Shown here: in pieces, positions 51,011 through 61,800 of the stretch
Layout: each line of letters opens with the position of its first letter
How positions within the stretch are numbered: the stretch's first letter is position 1
Origin: Puccinia triticina
Lineage: Eukaryota; Basidiomycota; Pucciniomycetes; Pucciniales; Pucciniaceae
Reading direction: 5' to 3'
DNA: 64,000 bases
Assembly: GCF_026914185.1 (NCBI RefSeq)
Contig: NC_070564.1
Span: forward strand, 5,704,001 to 5,768,000
Program-made: the position numbers and the translations under genes
Notes under the pieces: model-generated
Database searches by the model: none
What the model saw: the letters and a program-made list of their open reading frames with translations, nothing else
Told to the model about the DNA's origin: nothing

Positions 51011-51418
51011 CAACAATGGGAGGTTACGCTACCCGTAACGGTAGCATAACAAAAACGTAACGGAATCCTTGCCGTTATTGTTACCATGACGGCGGCAAAG
51101 CTTCCATTACGTTTTCTTTAATTTTTTTCCCTCTCTTCCTAGCTTAGTTATGTTATCCCTTGCAATTATAGGAGGATAACCTGCGCAAAAAAGGGGAGTT
51201 TTCCCCCTTTTAGGGCATTTTGACCTCTGGCAATGCGGTTAACTCGTTATCTCCGTTATTTTTCCGGGTATTGAGGGTGAAAACACCCTCTGTTATGTTA
51301 CCCACCAGCCCAAGGAGCAATTTTCCCAGATAACGGTAACGCGTTATCTGGTAACGGTGGGAAGTTACGTTACCAAAATCCCTCTGGATATCGTAACGTA
51401 TGTAACTTCCCATTGTTG
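51011..51418. mobile_element. 408-bp MITE with GTAACG-rich interior
   Basis: The ends CAACAATGGGAGGTTACG and CGTAACGTATGTAACTTCCC-ATTGTTG are inverted. A direct repeat GTGCTGA flanks both sides (51004-51010, 51419-51425). The interior repeats GTTACGTTA and CCGTTAT words in both orientations. The target length (7, perhaps 8 bp) and CA ends suggest hAT. No ORF. Confidence 0.75.
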
Positions 51419-53619
51419 GTGCTGAGGTACACCACCGGGTCACTCAAATGTTGTCCTAATGTTTTTTTGCAATGTTTTTCCTCCAAATTTGTTTGGTGTG
51501 AGAAGGCACGCCTAGGTGAATGGTATCTTTCTCATAAATTGAGAAAGATGCTGGGATCTCAATCAGCTGCGGAATCTGGTAATAAAAGCAAAACATTTTC
51601 TGCAATCAGAATCAGTGCTGCAGGATCATAAAACTGAAATCATCTTTTGATGCAAACAGATCCAAAAAATGTGAGCATCAAGATTAGGCTCAAGGAAAAT
51701 CCTGGCTCTTGATCTCTATCCAAGAGAATTACTACTAGTGCCAAAGGTAAGCGGTTTAATTAAAACTCAAGGATAGATGACCAGATAGTTTCTAATTTGC
51801 TATTCACATTAATTCTAGACACAGTCAAAGAAGAGCAGACCAAACACGCCAAATCCACTCAATGAGTTGGAAATACCGGTAATAGTGTTTGCATTCAGAA
51901 CAGGCAAAGTGAAACAAAAGGCTGAAGCACAAGCAAAGTTGAACTGCTGTAGATAATTTTGCAATACTTATTCGCCATTTCACTTTTGCTAAGCAAAACA
52001 GGATATAAAAAGGCATTAAAGGCCTTATCTGAGTAAGAAATTCTATCATTTATAGCAGAGAGATGAGAGCAAAGACTTAAACTAAACTTATCTCATTCAA
52101 ACAATGAGATCTCAATCCAAAGAACCAAATGTGGTTTATTTTCTTTCTTACATCTAGATTTCAATCTTCATTTCATCAGTAGAGAGTGGCCGTGTTTCTG
52201 CTCTTAGGTAAAGAGATTTCATTGTCACATCTTTAAAATATCTTTGTAACTGCAGAACTATAATGACTAAAAGACTAACAACAAATAATAATCATCTTAG
52301 TCCTGTGAATTCTTTCATTTGGTTGGGTGGCAAACATGGGAATCTTGTTTTCATGTCTTCCTCAAACAGGAACAATCAATGCATTGGCTTGTCCAATGAG
52401 TTTCTAACAATCATCAAACCATGTTGTAACTCCAACAACAAAGTGGTACAGCCTGTTTTGGGGAAACCAAGCAAAAAATTTGGATGGATTCAAACACACA
52501 ACCTCCTTCCAAGCAGCATTGGTGCTGAAGTGTTTAATCAACCATTAGACCCGCCAATTTAATGGGAGCGTCCCAATTGGCAATAAATTCACCCAAATTT
52601 GGACCCACTCATCCAAATTCAACAAAAGCGGACACACAATGTTGGGGACATGTTTTTCCAACCTGTCTCAAACAAGACCTCAAGCCGCGGCAGCGTTCTG
52701 TGGAGCAAGGTGGATTGGTTTTTCCAACGTTATCCAATCAAGGATTTATTGGAAAAACAAACACCAATCAAATTTTTTGACCCGCTGATGTAGTTCCTCA
52801 ACACACCACAAGGCTATTACAACCTAGCAACCAAGATGATTGGCTAGAATCATTTGGGATATGATCCCTAAGAAGGAATCTAGCTGCACACGGACTTTGC
52901 TCTGTAAGAAGGGACTCTCTTTGCTTAGAGGATCTAGCTGACAAAGAGTATCACCTCACCAATATCCCCCTGACCCGGTAATAGGAAGTTGAGCTTCTAT
53001 TCTGTTTGGCGTAACCTCTGCGCTCCTGTCAGGAAACTGGTTAACCTTTGCTTGAAATAATTTTGTTCATCATATCAGCTGAAGTGATACCAATAGCCAA
53101 ACAAGTTGGACATTAGTCAACTTCCTTATTCTTTCACTTTACCAATCATATTATCCTTTGAGTAGAAGTAAATTTCCTTTGACTATAGTGTCCCAACAAG
53201 TGTCATTAAATGGTGTAACACCACAGGCTTCCCCAGAGTTCTTGAATGTCACCTGGTTGCAGTTGTACAGCTTTTGCTTGTGGCGATATGGACTGCAGCA
53301 CCAACGGGCAACAACCAATTCCATGCAACATGTGCAACATGAATTGTTAGAGCATCTAAGACTACGGTGGGCTGTTGTGGCACCTGGAACAAACCTTGAC
53401 GGCCAGCAAGGTGTTTTTGGCTTTCAAGTTCCAGTGGAGCTGCCAAATGCAGGACTTCTGGTCACCTTACATATGTAAATGGCTTGATTTAGAGGGATCC
53501 ACTAAACCTTGCTTATCAATTTTCACAAGCAAGTAAATAGTCTTTCCCTCCAGATCAAGCATTTGAGCCCACAGGAAGTCCTCCAATGCCGCACGTCCAA
53601 AACCACCCTTGAATGCTCC
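51419..53619. other. No gene recognised
   Basis: AT-rich to about 52900. A stretch at 53213-53300 (GGTGTAACACCACAGGCTTCC, GAATGTCACCTGGTTGCAG) is repeated in diverged form at 56206-56283, so both belong to one dispersed repeat. No transposase motif is visible. Confidence 0.4.
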
Positions 53620-53934
53620 TTTTGGCAGTTTTGGCTGCCTTTTGGCAGTTCTGGCTGCCTTTTGGCAGTTTTGGCTGCCTTTTGGCAGTTCTGGCTGCCT
53701 TTTGGCAGTTCTGGCTGCCTTTTGGCAGTTCTGGCTGCCTTTTGGCAGTTCTGGCTGCCTTTTGGCAGTTCTGGCTGCCTTTTGGCAGTTCTGGCTGCCT
53801 TTTGGCAGTTCTGGCTGCCTTTTGGCAGTTCTGGCTGCCTTTTGGCAGTTCTGGCTGCCTTTTGGCAGTTCTGGCTGCCTTTTGGCAGTTCTGGCTGCCT
53901 TTTGGCAGTTCTGGCTGCCTTTTGGCAGTTCTGC
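53620..53934. repeat. Minisatellite, 20-bp unit, about 16 copies
   Basis: The unit TTTTGGCAGTTCTGGCTGCC is repeated head to tail with almost no variation. The first and third units have TTTT in place of TTCT, and the last is truncated at CTGCAG. Because 20 is not a multiple of 3, long open frames pass through it on both strands with a 20-residue period (LLAVLAAFWQFWLPFGSSGC plus; QNCQKAARTAKRQPELPKGS minus). I regard those frames as by-products. Confidence 0.95.
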
Positions 53935-55400
53935 AGCATTGTCCACGCCAAAAGGCGAAAGTGGGCCTCGCCAGGGGGCTTGTCGGGTGTTCCGGAGCCC
54001 CCGTCGCACTATAAGGGCGTATGTACAGTTTGTAACAAGCTGAGCTCCAGCGGCCTAAACTGCAGATGTCGGCCACCGACATGCCTAACGCAAACCGTAG
54101 GGAGGCTCCTCCCACCCGGAAGCTGTGACCTAGGACGACGTGTTCTTATCAGTGTAATTACTGGTATTGGTTCATCGAATCAATCAATTAATTACTCTTA
54201 TCTTTACAATGCCCTCAGCCATAACCTGGCTTGCCAGACTGGCTGAGACGATGGCCTTGGGCTCACACTACTCCCTAGTGCTGTCAGGCGATAACCTTTT
54301 TGATCTGATTGCTTTTTCTCCCGAAGTGTTCAATGAACATCCTTGTTTCTTCCTTCTGCAGCAGCTACACGATTGCATTGGAAGTCAATTGAACTGGCCC
54401 ATGAGATGCACAAGCCGCGTGGCTCGCTGCTCGTATTTTTTTGTTATTTGTGGGGCCTGAATCAGATTTTTAAAAAATCGCCAAAGAACTGTTTGAACTA
54501 CCCTCCAAGAACCCATTTTTTTGTTTAAGGATTCAAAGGGTATTCAGAAAGTTGGTGATCACACAGAGGCAGGCCGAAAATTGTATATAATTTATTTCTG
54601 ATACTTTGGAAAAGCCGCCCGGCGGCTGACCTCTGTGTTTATCGGCACCACGACTGCCAAGGGTCCCAAAGTCAACTGGCCGGCGGTTGACCATCAATAC
54701 ATGTTGCCAGCTTGAGTGTTAGGCTGCCTGACAATTGACCAGAAAGCCAACCCTTGTAGACCTAGCAACCTGACCATCAAATCTCTGACGGTCAGGCTGC
54801 CTTTGGTCAAATGTTAGAATCGGAAGCTCGCCAATAGATTGAATGGAAAGGGCTGTCTGATCAAATGTTGGGGGGCAGCTCACGGATGCTGTGGTGGCCG
54901 AATCCTGGGCGTCATGGCTCGAACTTAAATAAAGTCCGAAGACTTTGGGCCAGGCTGAACTCGCGAAGCGAGCCTCCTTCAGGAGGGACTTCACCGTACC
55001 TCTCCAAACTGGCTCAGCAAGAATCTGACTTCAATTATTTTTTCAATGATCAATGCTCACATCTGGTGAGAAAGTGTTGTCCATATTCTGAGGGAAGGCT
55101 ACACAAAAAAACACCCACAGAATGTGCACATAGGTTACTCAGTCCCGCTGGCAAGTTAACCACTTCTTGGAAATCCAGTGGTTTAGGGAATTTTGTGGAA
55201 TTTCTGTGGGTGGCAAGATTTGTATGAACCACCTCAAATTCTATTGTTGGAAGATAAAATTGATGCCTACAAGCTAAGCTATTTTATTACAAACCATGAT
55301 AAGAGGGTAAGGAACTATAGAGCTTCAAAAATTTAGGTGTGCTTCAAAAATTTGGATGTAGCTGAAATGAAGAAATTAGTTTCAGCTTAACAAACCTGCA
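53935..55400. other. No gene recognised; hairpin family relic
   Basis: 53940-54160 is GC-rich without a motif. 54620-54830 carries palindromic CCGGCGG and GACAATTGACCAGAAAGCC-like words. 54951-54996 (CTGAACTCGCGAAGCGAGCC, then AGGAGGGACTTCACCG) resembles the AAGTCCCTCC hairpin family. Confidence 0.35.
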
Positions 55401-56310
55401 AGCTTTTTTGAGTTTGGCTGTATACATATACCAGCTCACCAAGAAGGATCCCTCTTGGTAGGCTGGTATACATACATACTGTAAGGACTCTGTTGGTGGT
55501 TTGATCCCAGAAAATGGATGATATGGAGCTATTTGAGTAAGGGAAGGGTCTAAGAATTACTTTGGAAAGACCTTTCCAATAGTGCAACAAGCTCCATAGA
55601 AGGACAAGATTCAAAAAATAAATGGGCTAGATACTTGAGTATCCAGAAGGTAAATTCTGTGAAGATCTTTGCAATTTCAATCAGAAAAGGTGGACAGGAT
55701 ATCAATGGGTTTTATTCAGCTAAAGAGGAGGGAAAAGAGAGAGAGCGGACCTCTTTAAATATCATTTTTCTCTCCAAGGCAAGGCATCCCTCCAGCTAGA
55801 TACTTAGGTTGGGGGAAGCTAATTGTTGTATTGTGTGTTGAGTTCAGATGGGGGTAGTCAATCCTCTTTGGGAAGGATATCCTAATTTCTGACGGATATT
55901 GGACATGTCATGAGAGTCACTTAAGTCTCTGTGACATGTGTGCTTAGGAGAGAGTGGGGGTATTTTATGGATTATTGTCCACCTGGACCTATCTGACACA
56001 TGTCTCTTCTTGAGTGCATGCATATACACTGCAAAAATAACTTGGTCAAATGCTTGCAGTTGACATGCAGGATACTCAAGCCAAGCTGCCATTGTAACTC
56101 CACATGAATGCAGAAGTGCCTTTGTTGGCACAGTCACTTTGCAGGTGCACAGTGACTGCGCATTGAAGCTTGGGTTGAGTCAACCCTTGAGTAAGGCTGG
56201 TGTAACACCACAAGCTTCCTCAGAGTTGCCGCATGTCAGCTGCTCACAGTTGATACAGTTTTTTTTGCAGTGATATAGATTATACTTCATTAACTGTGCA
56301 CCTTTCACTA
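55400..56310. other. No gene recognised
   Basis: 55420-55475 is a palindromic unit (CCAGCTCACCAAGAAGGATCC / GGATCCCTCTTGGTAGGCTGG type) related in style to the minisatellite at 56870. A 97-codon minus frame (55844-56137) has no motif. 56206-56283 is the second copy of the repeat at 53213. Confidence 0.35.
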
Positions 56311-56510
56311 GGGGGGTTCACAATAGGATAAAAATGAAACTTTAGAGCCAATTTTAAGGCCTTTATCAACAACTTTTTAAAAATTTGGCAAGATGTACAG
56401 GATTGAGTGTCCCTTGACAATCAGAAACACTTCTTCATTTTTGAAATGTTGTCCATAAAGGGCTTAAAATTGGCTCCAAAGTTCTATTTTTATCCTATTG
56501 CAAACCCCCC
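56311..56510. mobile_element. 200-bp Stowaway-like MITE (TA target)
   Basis: GGGGGGTTCACAATAGGATA and TATCCTATTGCAAACCCCCC are terminal inverted repeats with two mismatches, followed by AAAAAT. TA flanks both sides (56309-56310, 56511-56512), consistent with Tc1/mariner-type MITEs. Confidence 0.88.
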
Positions 56511-56869
56511 TAATGAATATACTCTGTTTTCTATATATTACTAGAGTACAAGGCGGCTTTGCCGCTGCACCCCCAGGGTACACCCATCAATAACAACTAT
56601 CTCCCTCAGGACCCAAGATTCCATTTATTTTTAATTGCTATCCAGTGCTCAAAATAATTTGTAAACCCAACTTGTAGTCATCACATTTTCAATAAACTTT
56701 TTTTTGGTTTTGGAATTATTTCCTCTCACTTGGAGATAAACATTTGAGACTCAGGTACCTGTTGGCACCTGGGTACCTGCTAGTTTTTTTGCCAAAACCA
56801 GCACCTCACACCGCACCTGGCACCGCTTGGTGCGTACCGGCGGTACTTTGGACAGGTACCCCAGATACC

Positions 56870-57190
56870 CCCTTTGGCGGTGAGCTGGATAAATAGGTCT
56901 CCAGCGCCCCGTGAGGAGTCCTTGGCGAGCTGGATACATATGTATCCAGCTTCCTAGGAGGAGTTCCCTTGGCGAGCTGGATGCATATGTACCCATCTCG
57001 CTGGGAGGAGTCCTTGGCAAGCTGGATACATATGTATCCAGCTCCCCGTGAGGAGTCCCCTGCGCAAGCTGGATACATTTGTATCCATCTCACCTTGATA
57101 ACATCTCCCAGAAATATGGCTAGATGGATACTTATGTATCCATCTCGGAAAGGGATAAATCCCTTGGCAAGCTGGATACATGTGATCCAG
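56870..57190. repeat. Hairpin minisatellite GCTGGATACATATGTATCCAGC type
   Basis: About six units of roughly 55-60 bp. Each is a perfect or near-perfect palindrome around ATACATATGTAT (56930-56952, 56978-56998, 57020-57042, 57066-57090, 57120-57146, 57168-57192), separated by GAGGAGTCCCTTGGC-like spacers. Not coding. Confidence 0.85.
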
Positions 57191-57629
57191 CTTGTGGTCT
57201 CTCAACAGACACATCTGTGTTGCTTGACTGACTTGAGGCTGATGACAGAAGGGGCTGTGGTTAAGTTGTTGGAAGGGATGGTACTGGGAATGTTAGTGTC
57301 AGATTTATTTTTTGGGGGGTCATGGTGATAATTGCGGGTGAGTGAGACTGGTCAAAATAGAGGCTGGACTGGAACAGCAGGATGTTGTAGGAGGATGTTA
57401 TGGAAAGCTGGCAGAAATTCTTTTCTGGATGGCAGAATCATTCAGCAGAGACTCCCAGGGGGTTCAATCAGCTTGGGGTTGAGGTTGAAAATGGGTTGGT
57501 TTCTTTGTTTTGCACTGATTTTTCCTGATTTCCTGGACCTCCACAGGCCACTAATTTTTTTGAAAAATTCTGCGCTCCCCAATTGGGACCCCACAAAAGT
57601 TGGACCTGAAGGATGACTAGAGAAACTGT

Positions 57630-57835
57630 ACATATCCTCTTGATCACTGGTTGAAGTGGCAATCAAGAGGAATAAACATCCTCTCAATGGCCACTTGATC
57701 CAGTCATGAAGATGATTTTTTTCTTCTTCTGGATTGCTGGTTTGACCAGTCATCAAGAGGATGTGTATTACTCTTGATGACAGGCTTGACCACCCTCTTG
57801 ATGGCTGGTCAAATAGATAATCCAGAGGACACAAG
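57630..57835. repeat. Hairpin minisatellite CCTCTTGATG / CATCAAGAGG, locus 3
   Basis: TCCTCTTGATCACTGGTT with AATCAAGAGGA, then GGTTTGACCAGTCATCAAGAGG and CCCTCTTGATGGCTGGTC. Same word family as 40575-40800 and 45825-46385. Confidence 0.8.
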
Positions 57836-58189
57836 ACTCTTTTGAGATGACCAATCTAACCAGTTTTTTTGACAAAGATAGTTCATCTGATTGTGGGGGG
57901 GATTTGTACATGAAATATACCTTCTCCTTGATGGGATAAGATTTCCAGGAATGAGGGGCTTGGTTTGGGTTGGCTACCCGCCAAAGGGTGCAAAATGAAC
58001 ATCTCTAATAATATAATTCATGAGATGGATTTCTTTATGCATTTAGTTCACTTCTTGTTTTATGCATACTAGAGAAGTTGCGGCTGCGCCGCAGGGAACA
58101 ATTTGCAAATTTTCCTGTATGGTCATCAGGAGTTCTGAATCCTCCCAATTACCTTAATAGAAAGGTCATCAAGAAATTCCTGTGATCAA

Positions 58190-58560
58190 CAGGCTTCCTC
58201 TGGCGCAACACCGCAACAGCTGCGCTGAGCACCGCGGGAAGCGTAGAGAAAGCGCAGCGCTTCTTGCCGGGCTACGCTACGCTTTTAGCAGCGGGCGTCC
58301 CACTCCGCTTTTTGCTCATTCATCTTCAAGTAAAAATGTGAAGATTTCAGCGAGCTTTTTTTCAGCGGCACACAGCGGTATTTTGCTACGCTGGCCGCTG
58401 AAACAGCAGAAAGCCGCTGCGCTGGGCGCTAAAAAGCGGGTAAACCGCTGAACTAGCAATAACTGGTCGCTGTGCGCGCTGAACGCTGAAACAGTGGAAA
58501 AATGCTGCACTGAGCGCTGAAAATTGGCAATTTCTGCTGATCCCCCTCTTCAGTGCACAA
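58190..58560. repeat. GC-rich palindrome array (AGCGCNGCGCT words)
   Basis: Dense GCAGCGC, GCGCTGA, CCGCTG and TACGCTACGC words in both orientations, self-complementary over most of its length. The style matches the flanks of the 1900-3550 element but uses a different word. No TIRs were fixed. No ORF with a motif. Confidence 0.55.
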
Positions 58561-58694
58561 AAGCGCAGGGTTTTCTGCGCTCTGGACTGTTGAGTTGTCT
58601 GTTAGTCTGCTACCATGATGTATCACCACAGTATGGCGGGCTGTTGGATTGACCCATGAGCACTACCAATCAACCGCCCAGCTGGCAGCCACAA

Positions 58695-58792
58695 GCGTCT
58701 GTAGCCTAGTTGGTAAAGGCAGCACTCTAGTATGTGTCTCAGCATAGCTGAGGTTGTATGCTGAGGTTGTGAGTTTGACTCTCACCAGACAC
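58695..58792 (+). tRNA. tRNA-like sequence with long variable arm, probably a pseudogene
   Basis: GCGTCTG at 58695 pairs with CAGACAC at 58786 (six of seven) as an acceptor stem. TAGCCTAGTTGG is a perfect A box in a GCC-loop-GGC D-arm. GCAC/GTGT forms a shortened anticodon stem with an 8-base loop. CTCAGCATAGCTGAG is a variable arm as in tRNA-Leu or tRNA-Ser. GTGAGTTTGACTCTCAC is a T-arm/B box. TGCTGAGGTTGT is duplicated between variable arm and T-arm, and the anticodon loop is irregular, so a functional tRNA is unlikely. It may be a SINE head. Confidence 0.45.
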
Positions 58793-58799
58793 ATATTCA

Positions 58800-60354
58800 T
58801 TTTACATTCTCTACATGAACTCCATTCTTGGCAAAAAAAGTGACTCCGCTGCCAATACGGCTGCGGCACACTGCACTGGTAGCGCTATTCTTAGTTTAAT
58901 TTTGCTTAAAACTAGAGGCCAAGGCGGCTTCGCCGCTTCAAATTGGAGGTGAAATGTGCAATAATAGGAAGAAGCAAAATAAAGTGAACCAAATCCATGA
59001 GCACAGTTCCAAGTGTTTATATGCCCCTAACATCCACTTTTGTGAGTTTTTGTTCAAGTTTTTTCTGAAACACCAAGTGTCAAAGGCACATGCAAGCCAC
59101 ATTGCACTGCATCCTCTGGTCAGCATGATTTTTTTTGGCCAACAACTTTCTTGAACACCAATCTGCAAAATTAGATGTACATCTGCACAAGAGGAATTAC
59201 AGCACCTTTTTGCGCTTCTGTTATGTTTTCTAAGGCATGGTCCAACTGCCTCCATAGTAATACCCAGGGCCCAATTCACCATACAACAAGCCATTTCGAT
59301 ACAACCTGTTCTCATCAAATGATTTTTTGTGCATTCTTTCTTGACACATTGGTACTCCAAGTCACACATCATATGTAAGTAATAAGGGATGAGATAGGAT
59401 AAATTGTAATTCAATTCAACTCAAAAAAAAAAGCTTGATGGAAAACAACAAGATTGAAAACAATTAGATCAATGAGGATGTTTACTAACCTGCTTGTTAC
59501 TCAAGATATTTACCAATGAAAGCAGCCTTTTGATAATCCAGATATTGATGAATGTACAAATGTTTTTCTCTTAATTCCTTTTGAGAAACAGACAGCTGAC
59601 TCTATTTGTGGCCATCACACCACAGGCATCAATCTCATATCAGAAGAGTTCTATCTTTAGTGAATCTTATTGTCCTTATTAATTGCAAAAAAACTTGGTT
59701 TGACAGATACCGTTGAGGATATCGTGGATCACAAGTTCAACATGTTTACCCATGATTTCATTGAAGAGCTCAAGGATACAGCTGCAGTCAGCATTTTCAA
59801 TTTTTGTCATTGTTGGTTGTCCATTTGAGGAATGTTGTGGACTTGGTGGGCCTGTTTCTGGGGATCAGGGGGATGACAAAGCCGGTGCACTGATGGCTGA
59901 CCATCTCATGTGGTCTGCTGGAGTTGATGGCAACAATGGAAAGCCAACAGGAAATGGCCTCCTGGAGTCCAATGCGCAGATGCTTATTGAAGGCGGCTGC
60001 TGAGAAGCTGGGTTGAGCGCTTGCGCAAGCATCAGCTCATGCTCATGGGATAAGCTCCGTAGGAACAGCACCTCCGGCGCATTCCGCATGTTTGATTGCT
60101 CCGGTGAGAGTTTCAGGTGGACTGGAATTCGGGCTGCTCACCTGAAGCCCTCTGAGTACTGGTGTTGTAGAATGCGAGGCTCAGCCCAGGACCTTTCAAG
60201 TCAGAAAGATCAAGCAGCAGCGCGGTTCAGTATACTGTTGAGATGGTGTAGCCCATAGGGGACCGGCTCCACACTCACCAGTTGAGAAGGGAGCCGCGAA
60301 CCACAACAGCTGCAGAGTCTGGTAAGCAAAGCAAACCCCTCTCCGCAGCCCAAG
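58800..60354. other. Unassigned; possible exon fragments
   Basis: 59560-59656 is open on the plus strand (SICGHHTTGINLISEEF), and after a GACAG acceptor at 59707 a second open stretch gives TVEDIVDHKFNMFTHDFIEE. A third, 59865-60003, reads DDKAGALMADHLMWSAGVDG. They look more coding than the surroundings but match no family I know and cannot be joined cleanly. A 158-codon minus frame (58938-59414) overlaps none of these and has no motif. Confidence 0.3.
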
Positions 60355-61275
60355 CTGACAGCAAAGTCGGAAAAACTGAGTGCATCTTTTTGATGAATGC
60401 AGGTACCAATAACGCAAACAGCAAGATTGAAAATCAATTGTCGTTACTGGAAAGGATCTCAATAAACACCTCAGGTGAGTAATTGAGTTCTGGACCAGTC
60501 AACAGACAAGGAGGTAGCTAATTGCTTGTCCCCACTTAAACAGGTGCATTACCCAAAAGCCAGACCCAAGCCAAACCAACCGCATACCAAAAAGGAACTG
60601 CAGGAGGTGAGAAGCTGGGTCCCTTAAGCCAAGACCAAAAAGCAAAGAAGGGCTAACAGAGACAACTGTGTTTCACAGAAAAACCCAGTTGCGCCACCTA
60701 TCAGCACATCAACGGCCAGGTCAATAGAAGGACTAAGTCCGGACCAAGTAAGCTGGCCTTACCCAATGAGAATAAAAAGAGATAGCTCCGTTGATGCGGC
60801 CGTTGCTTCTGTTTTCATTGCATCATCTTATTAGCATCTTTCTCTTCCCTTTTTACTCTTGTTGGGTAAGGCCAGCTTACTTGGTCTGGACTTAGTCCTT
60901 CTATTGACCTGGCCGTTGACATGCTGATAGGGTGGTGCAACTGGGTTTTTCTGTGAGACACAGTTGTCTCTGTTAGCCCTTCTTTGCTTTTTGGTCTTGG
61001 CTTAAGGGACCCAGCTTCTCACCTCCTGCAGTTCCTTTTTGGTATGCGTTTGGTTTGGCTAGGGTCTGGCTTTTGGGCAATGCGCCTGTTTAATTGGGGA
61101 CAAGCAATTAGCTACCTCCTTGTCTGTTGACTGGTCCAGAACTCAATTACTCACCTAAGGTGTTTATTGAGATCCTTTCCAGTAATGAAAATTGATTTTC
61201 AATCTTGCTGTTTGCGTTGTTGGTACCTGCATTCATCAAAAAGATGCACTCAGTTTTTCCAACTTTGCTGGCAGT
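60355..61275. repeat. Giant inverted repeat, ~425-bp arms
   Basis: The left arm 60355-60779 and the right arm 60850-61275 are reverse complements with roughly 90-95 percent identity by eye and only small indels, around a loop of about 70 bp. Markers: GGTACCAATAACGCAAACAG against CTGTTTGCGTTGTTGGTACC, and AAGCTGGGTCCCTTAAGCCA against TGGCTTAAGGGACCCAGCTT. A transcript across it would form a long double-stranded hairpin. The ends do not show standard TIR borders or a clear target duplication. Confidence 0.93.
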
Positions 61276-61479
61276 GAATATGAAGTATGATATTCAGTGA
61301 GGAAAAGAAAAACTAGTGAGAAACCGGTAGACTGTAGCAATGGGATACTTGCTAGAAGCATATCTAAGTACAAGCATAAGACTCCATAGGCATATATTCT
61401 TACCAACAGTCCCTGCTTTGATTTGGCATTGCATTTATTTTTGGGCTCAAATATCAGAGTTAAGATCTTTGAAAACTCC

Positions 61480-61800
61480 AATCAGAAGGAATCTCTTCTT
61501 CTACCGGAAGTAATTCCTTCTGTTCAAACAGAGAGGTTGTATAACCCCTCAAAGAAGAAGTGAACCTCCTGGTTGCAGATTCACAAACTCTGCACCCAGA
61601 AGGGATTCCTCTGGTTGGAGAGGTTATGAGACCTCTTTGGATCCCTCCTCTCTGTTGCCAAGGTTATATAACCTCTTACAACCAGAAAGAGGGATTCCTT
61701 CTTGCCACCCATGTGAGTTTTGATGGTTCAGGTACCCACCAGGCCAGCAAGGGCAAGTGGCTACATCTGTGCATGTACCCAGCTTCAAAACAACCATCTC
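61480..61800. repeat. AAGGGATTCCT / AGGTTATA palindromic array
   Basis: CAGAAGGAATCTCTTCTTCT, GGAAGTAATTCCTTCTG, GAGAGGTTGTATAACCCCTC, AGAAGGGATTCCTCTGG, GGTTATATAACCTCTTAC and AAAGAGGGATTCCTTC alternate. It is the same architectural type as the other hairpin minisatellites, with another word. Confidence 0.5.

Noticed and set aside
53467..54246. Long ORFs of up to 245 codons on both strands across 53467-54246
   Set aside because: They are produced by a 20-bp tandem repeat without stops. The unit length is not a multiple of three, all frames are open, and flanking residues show no domain.
58938..59414. 158-codon minus ORF
   Set aside because: It has no transposase or other motif and an unusual Cys/Trp-rich composition, and no splice extension was found.
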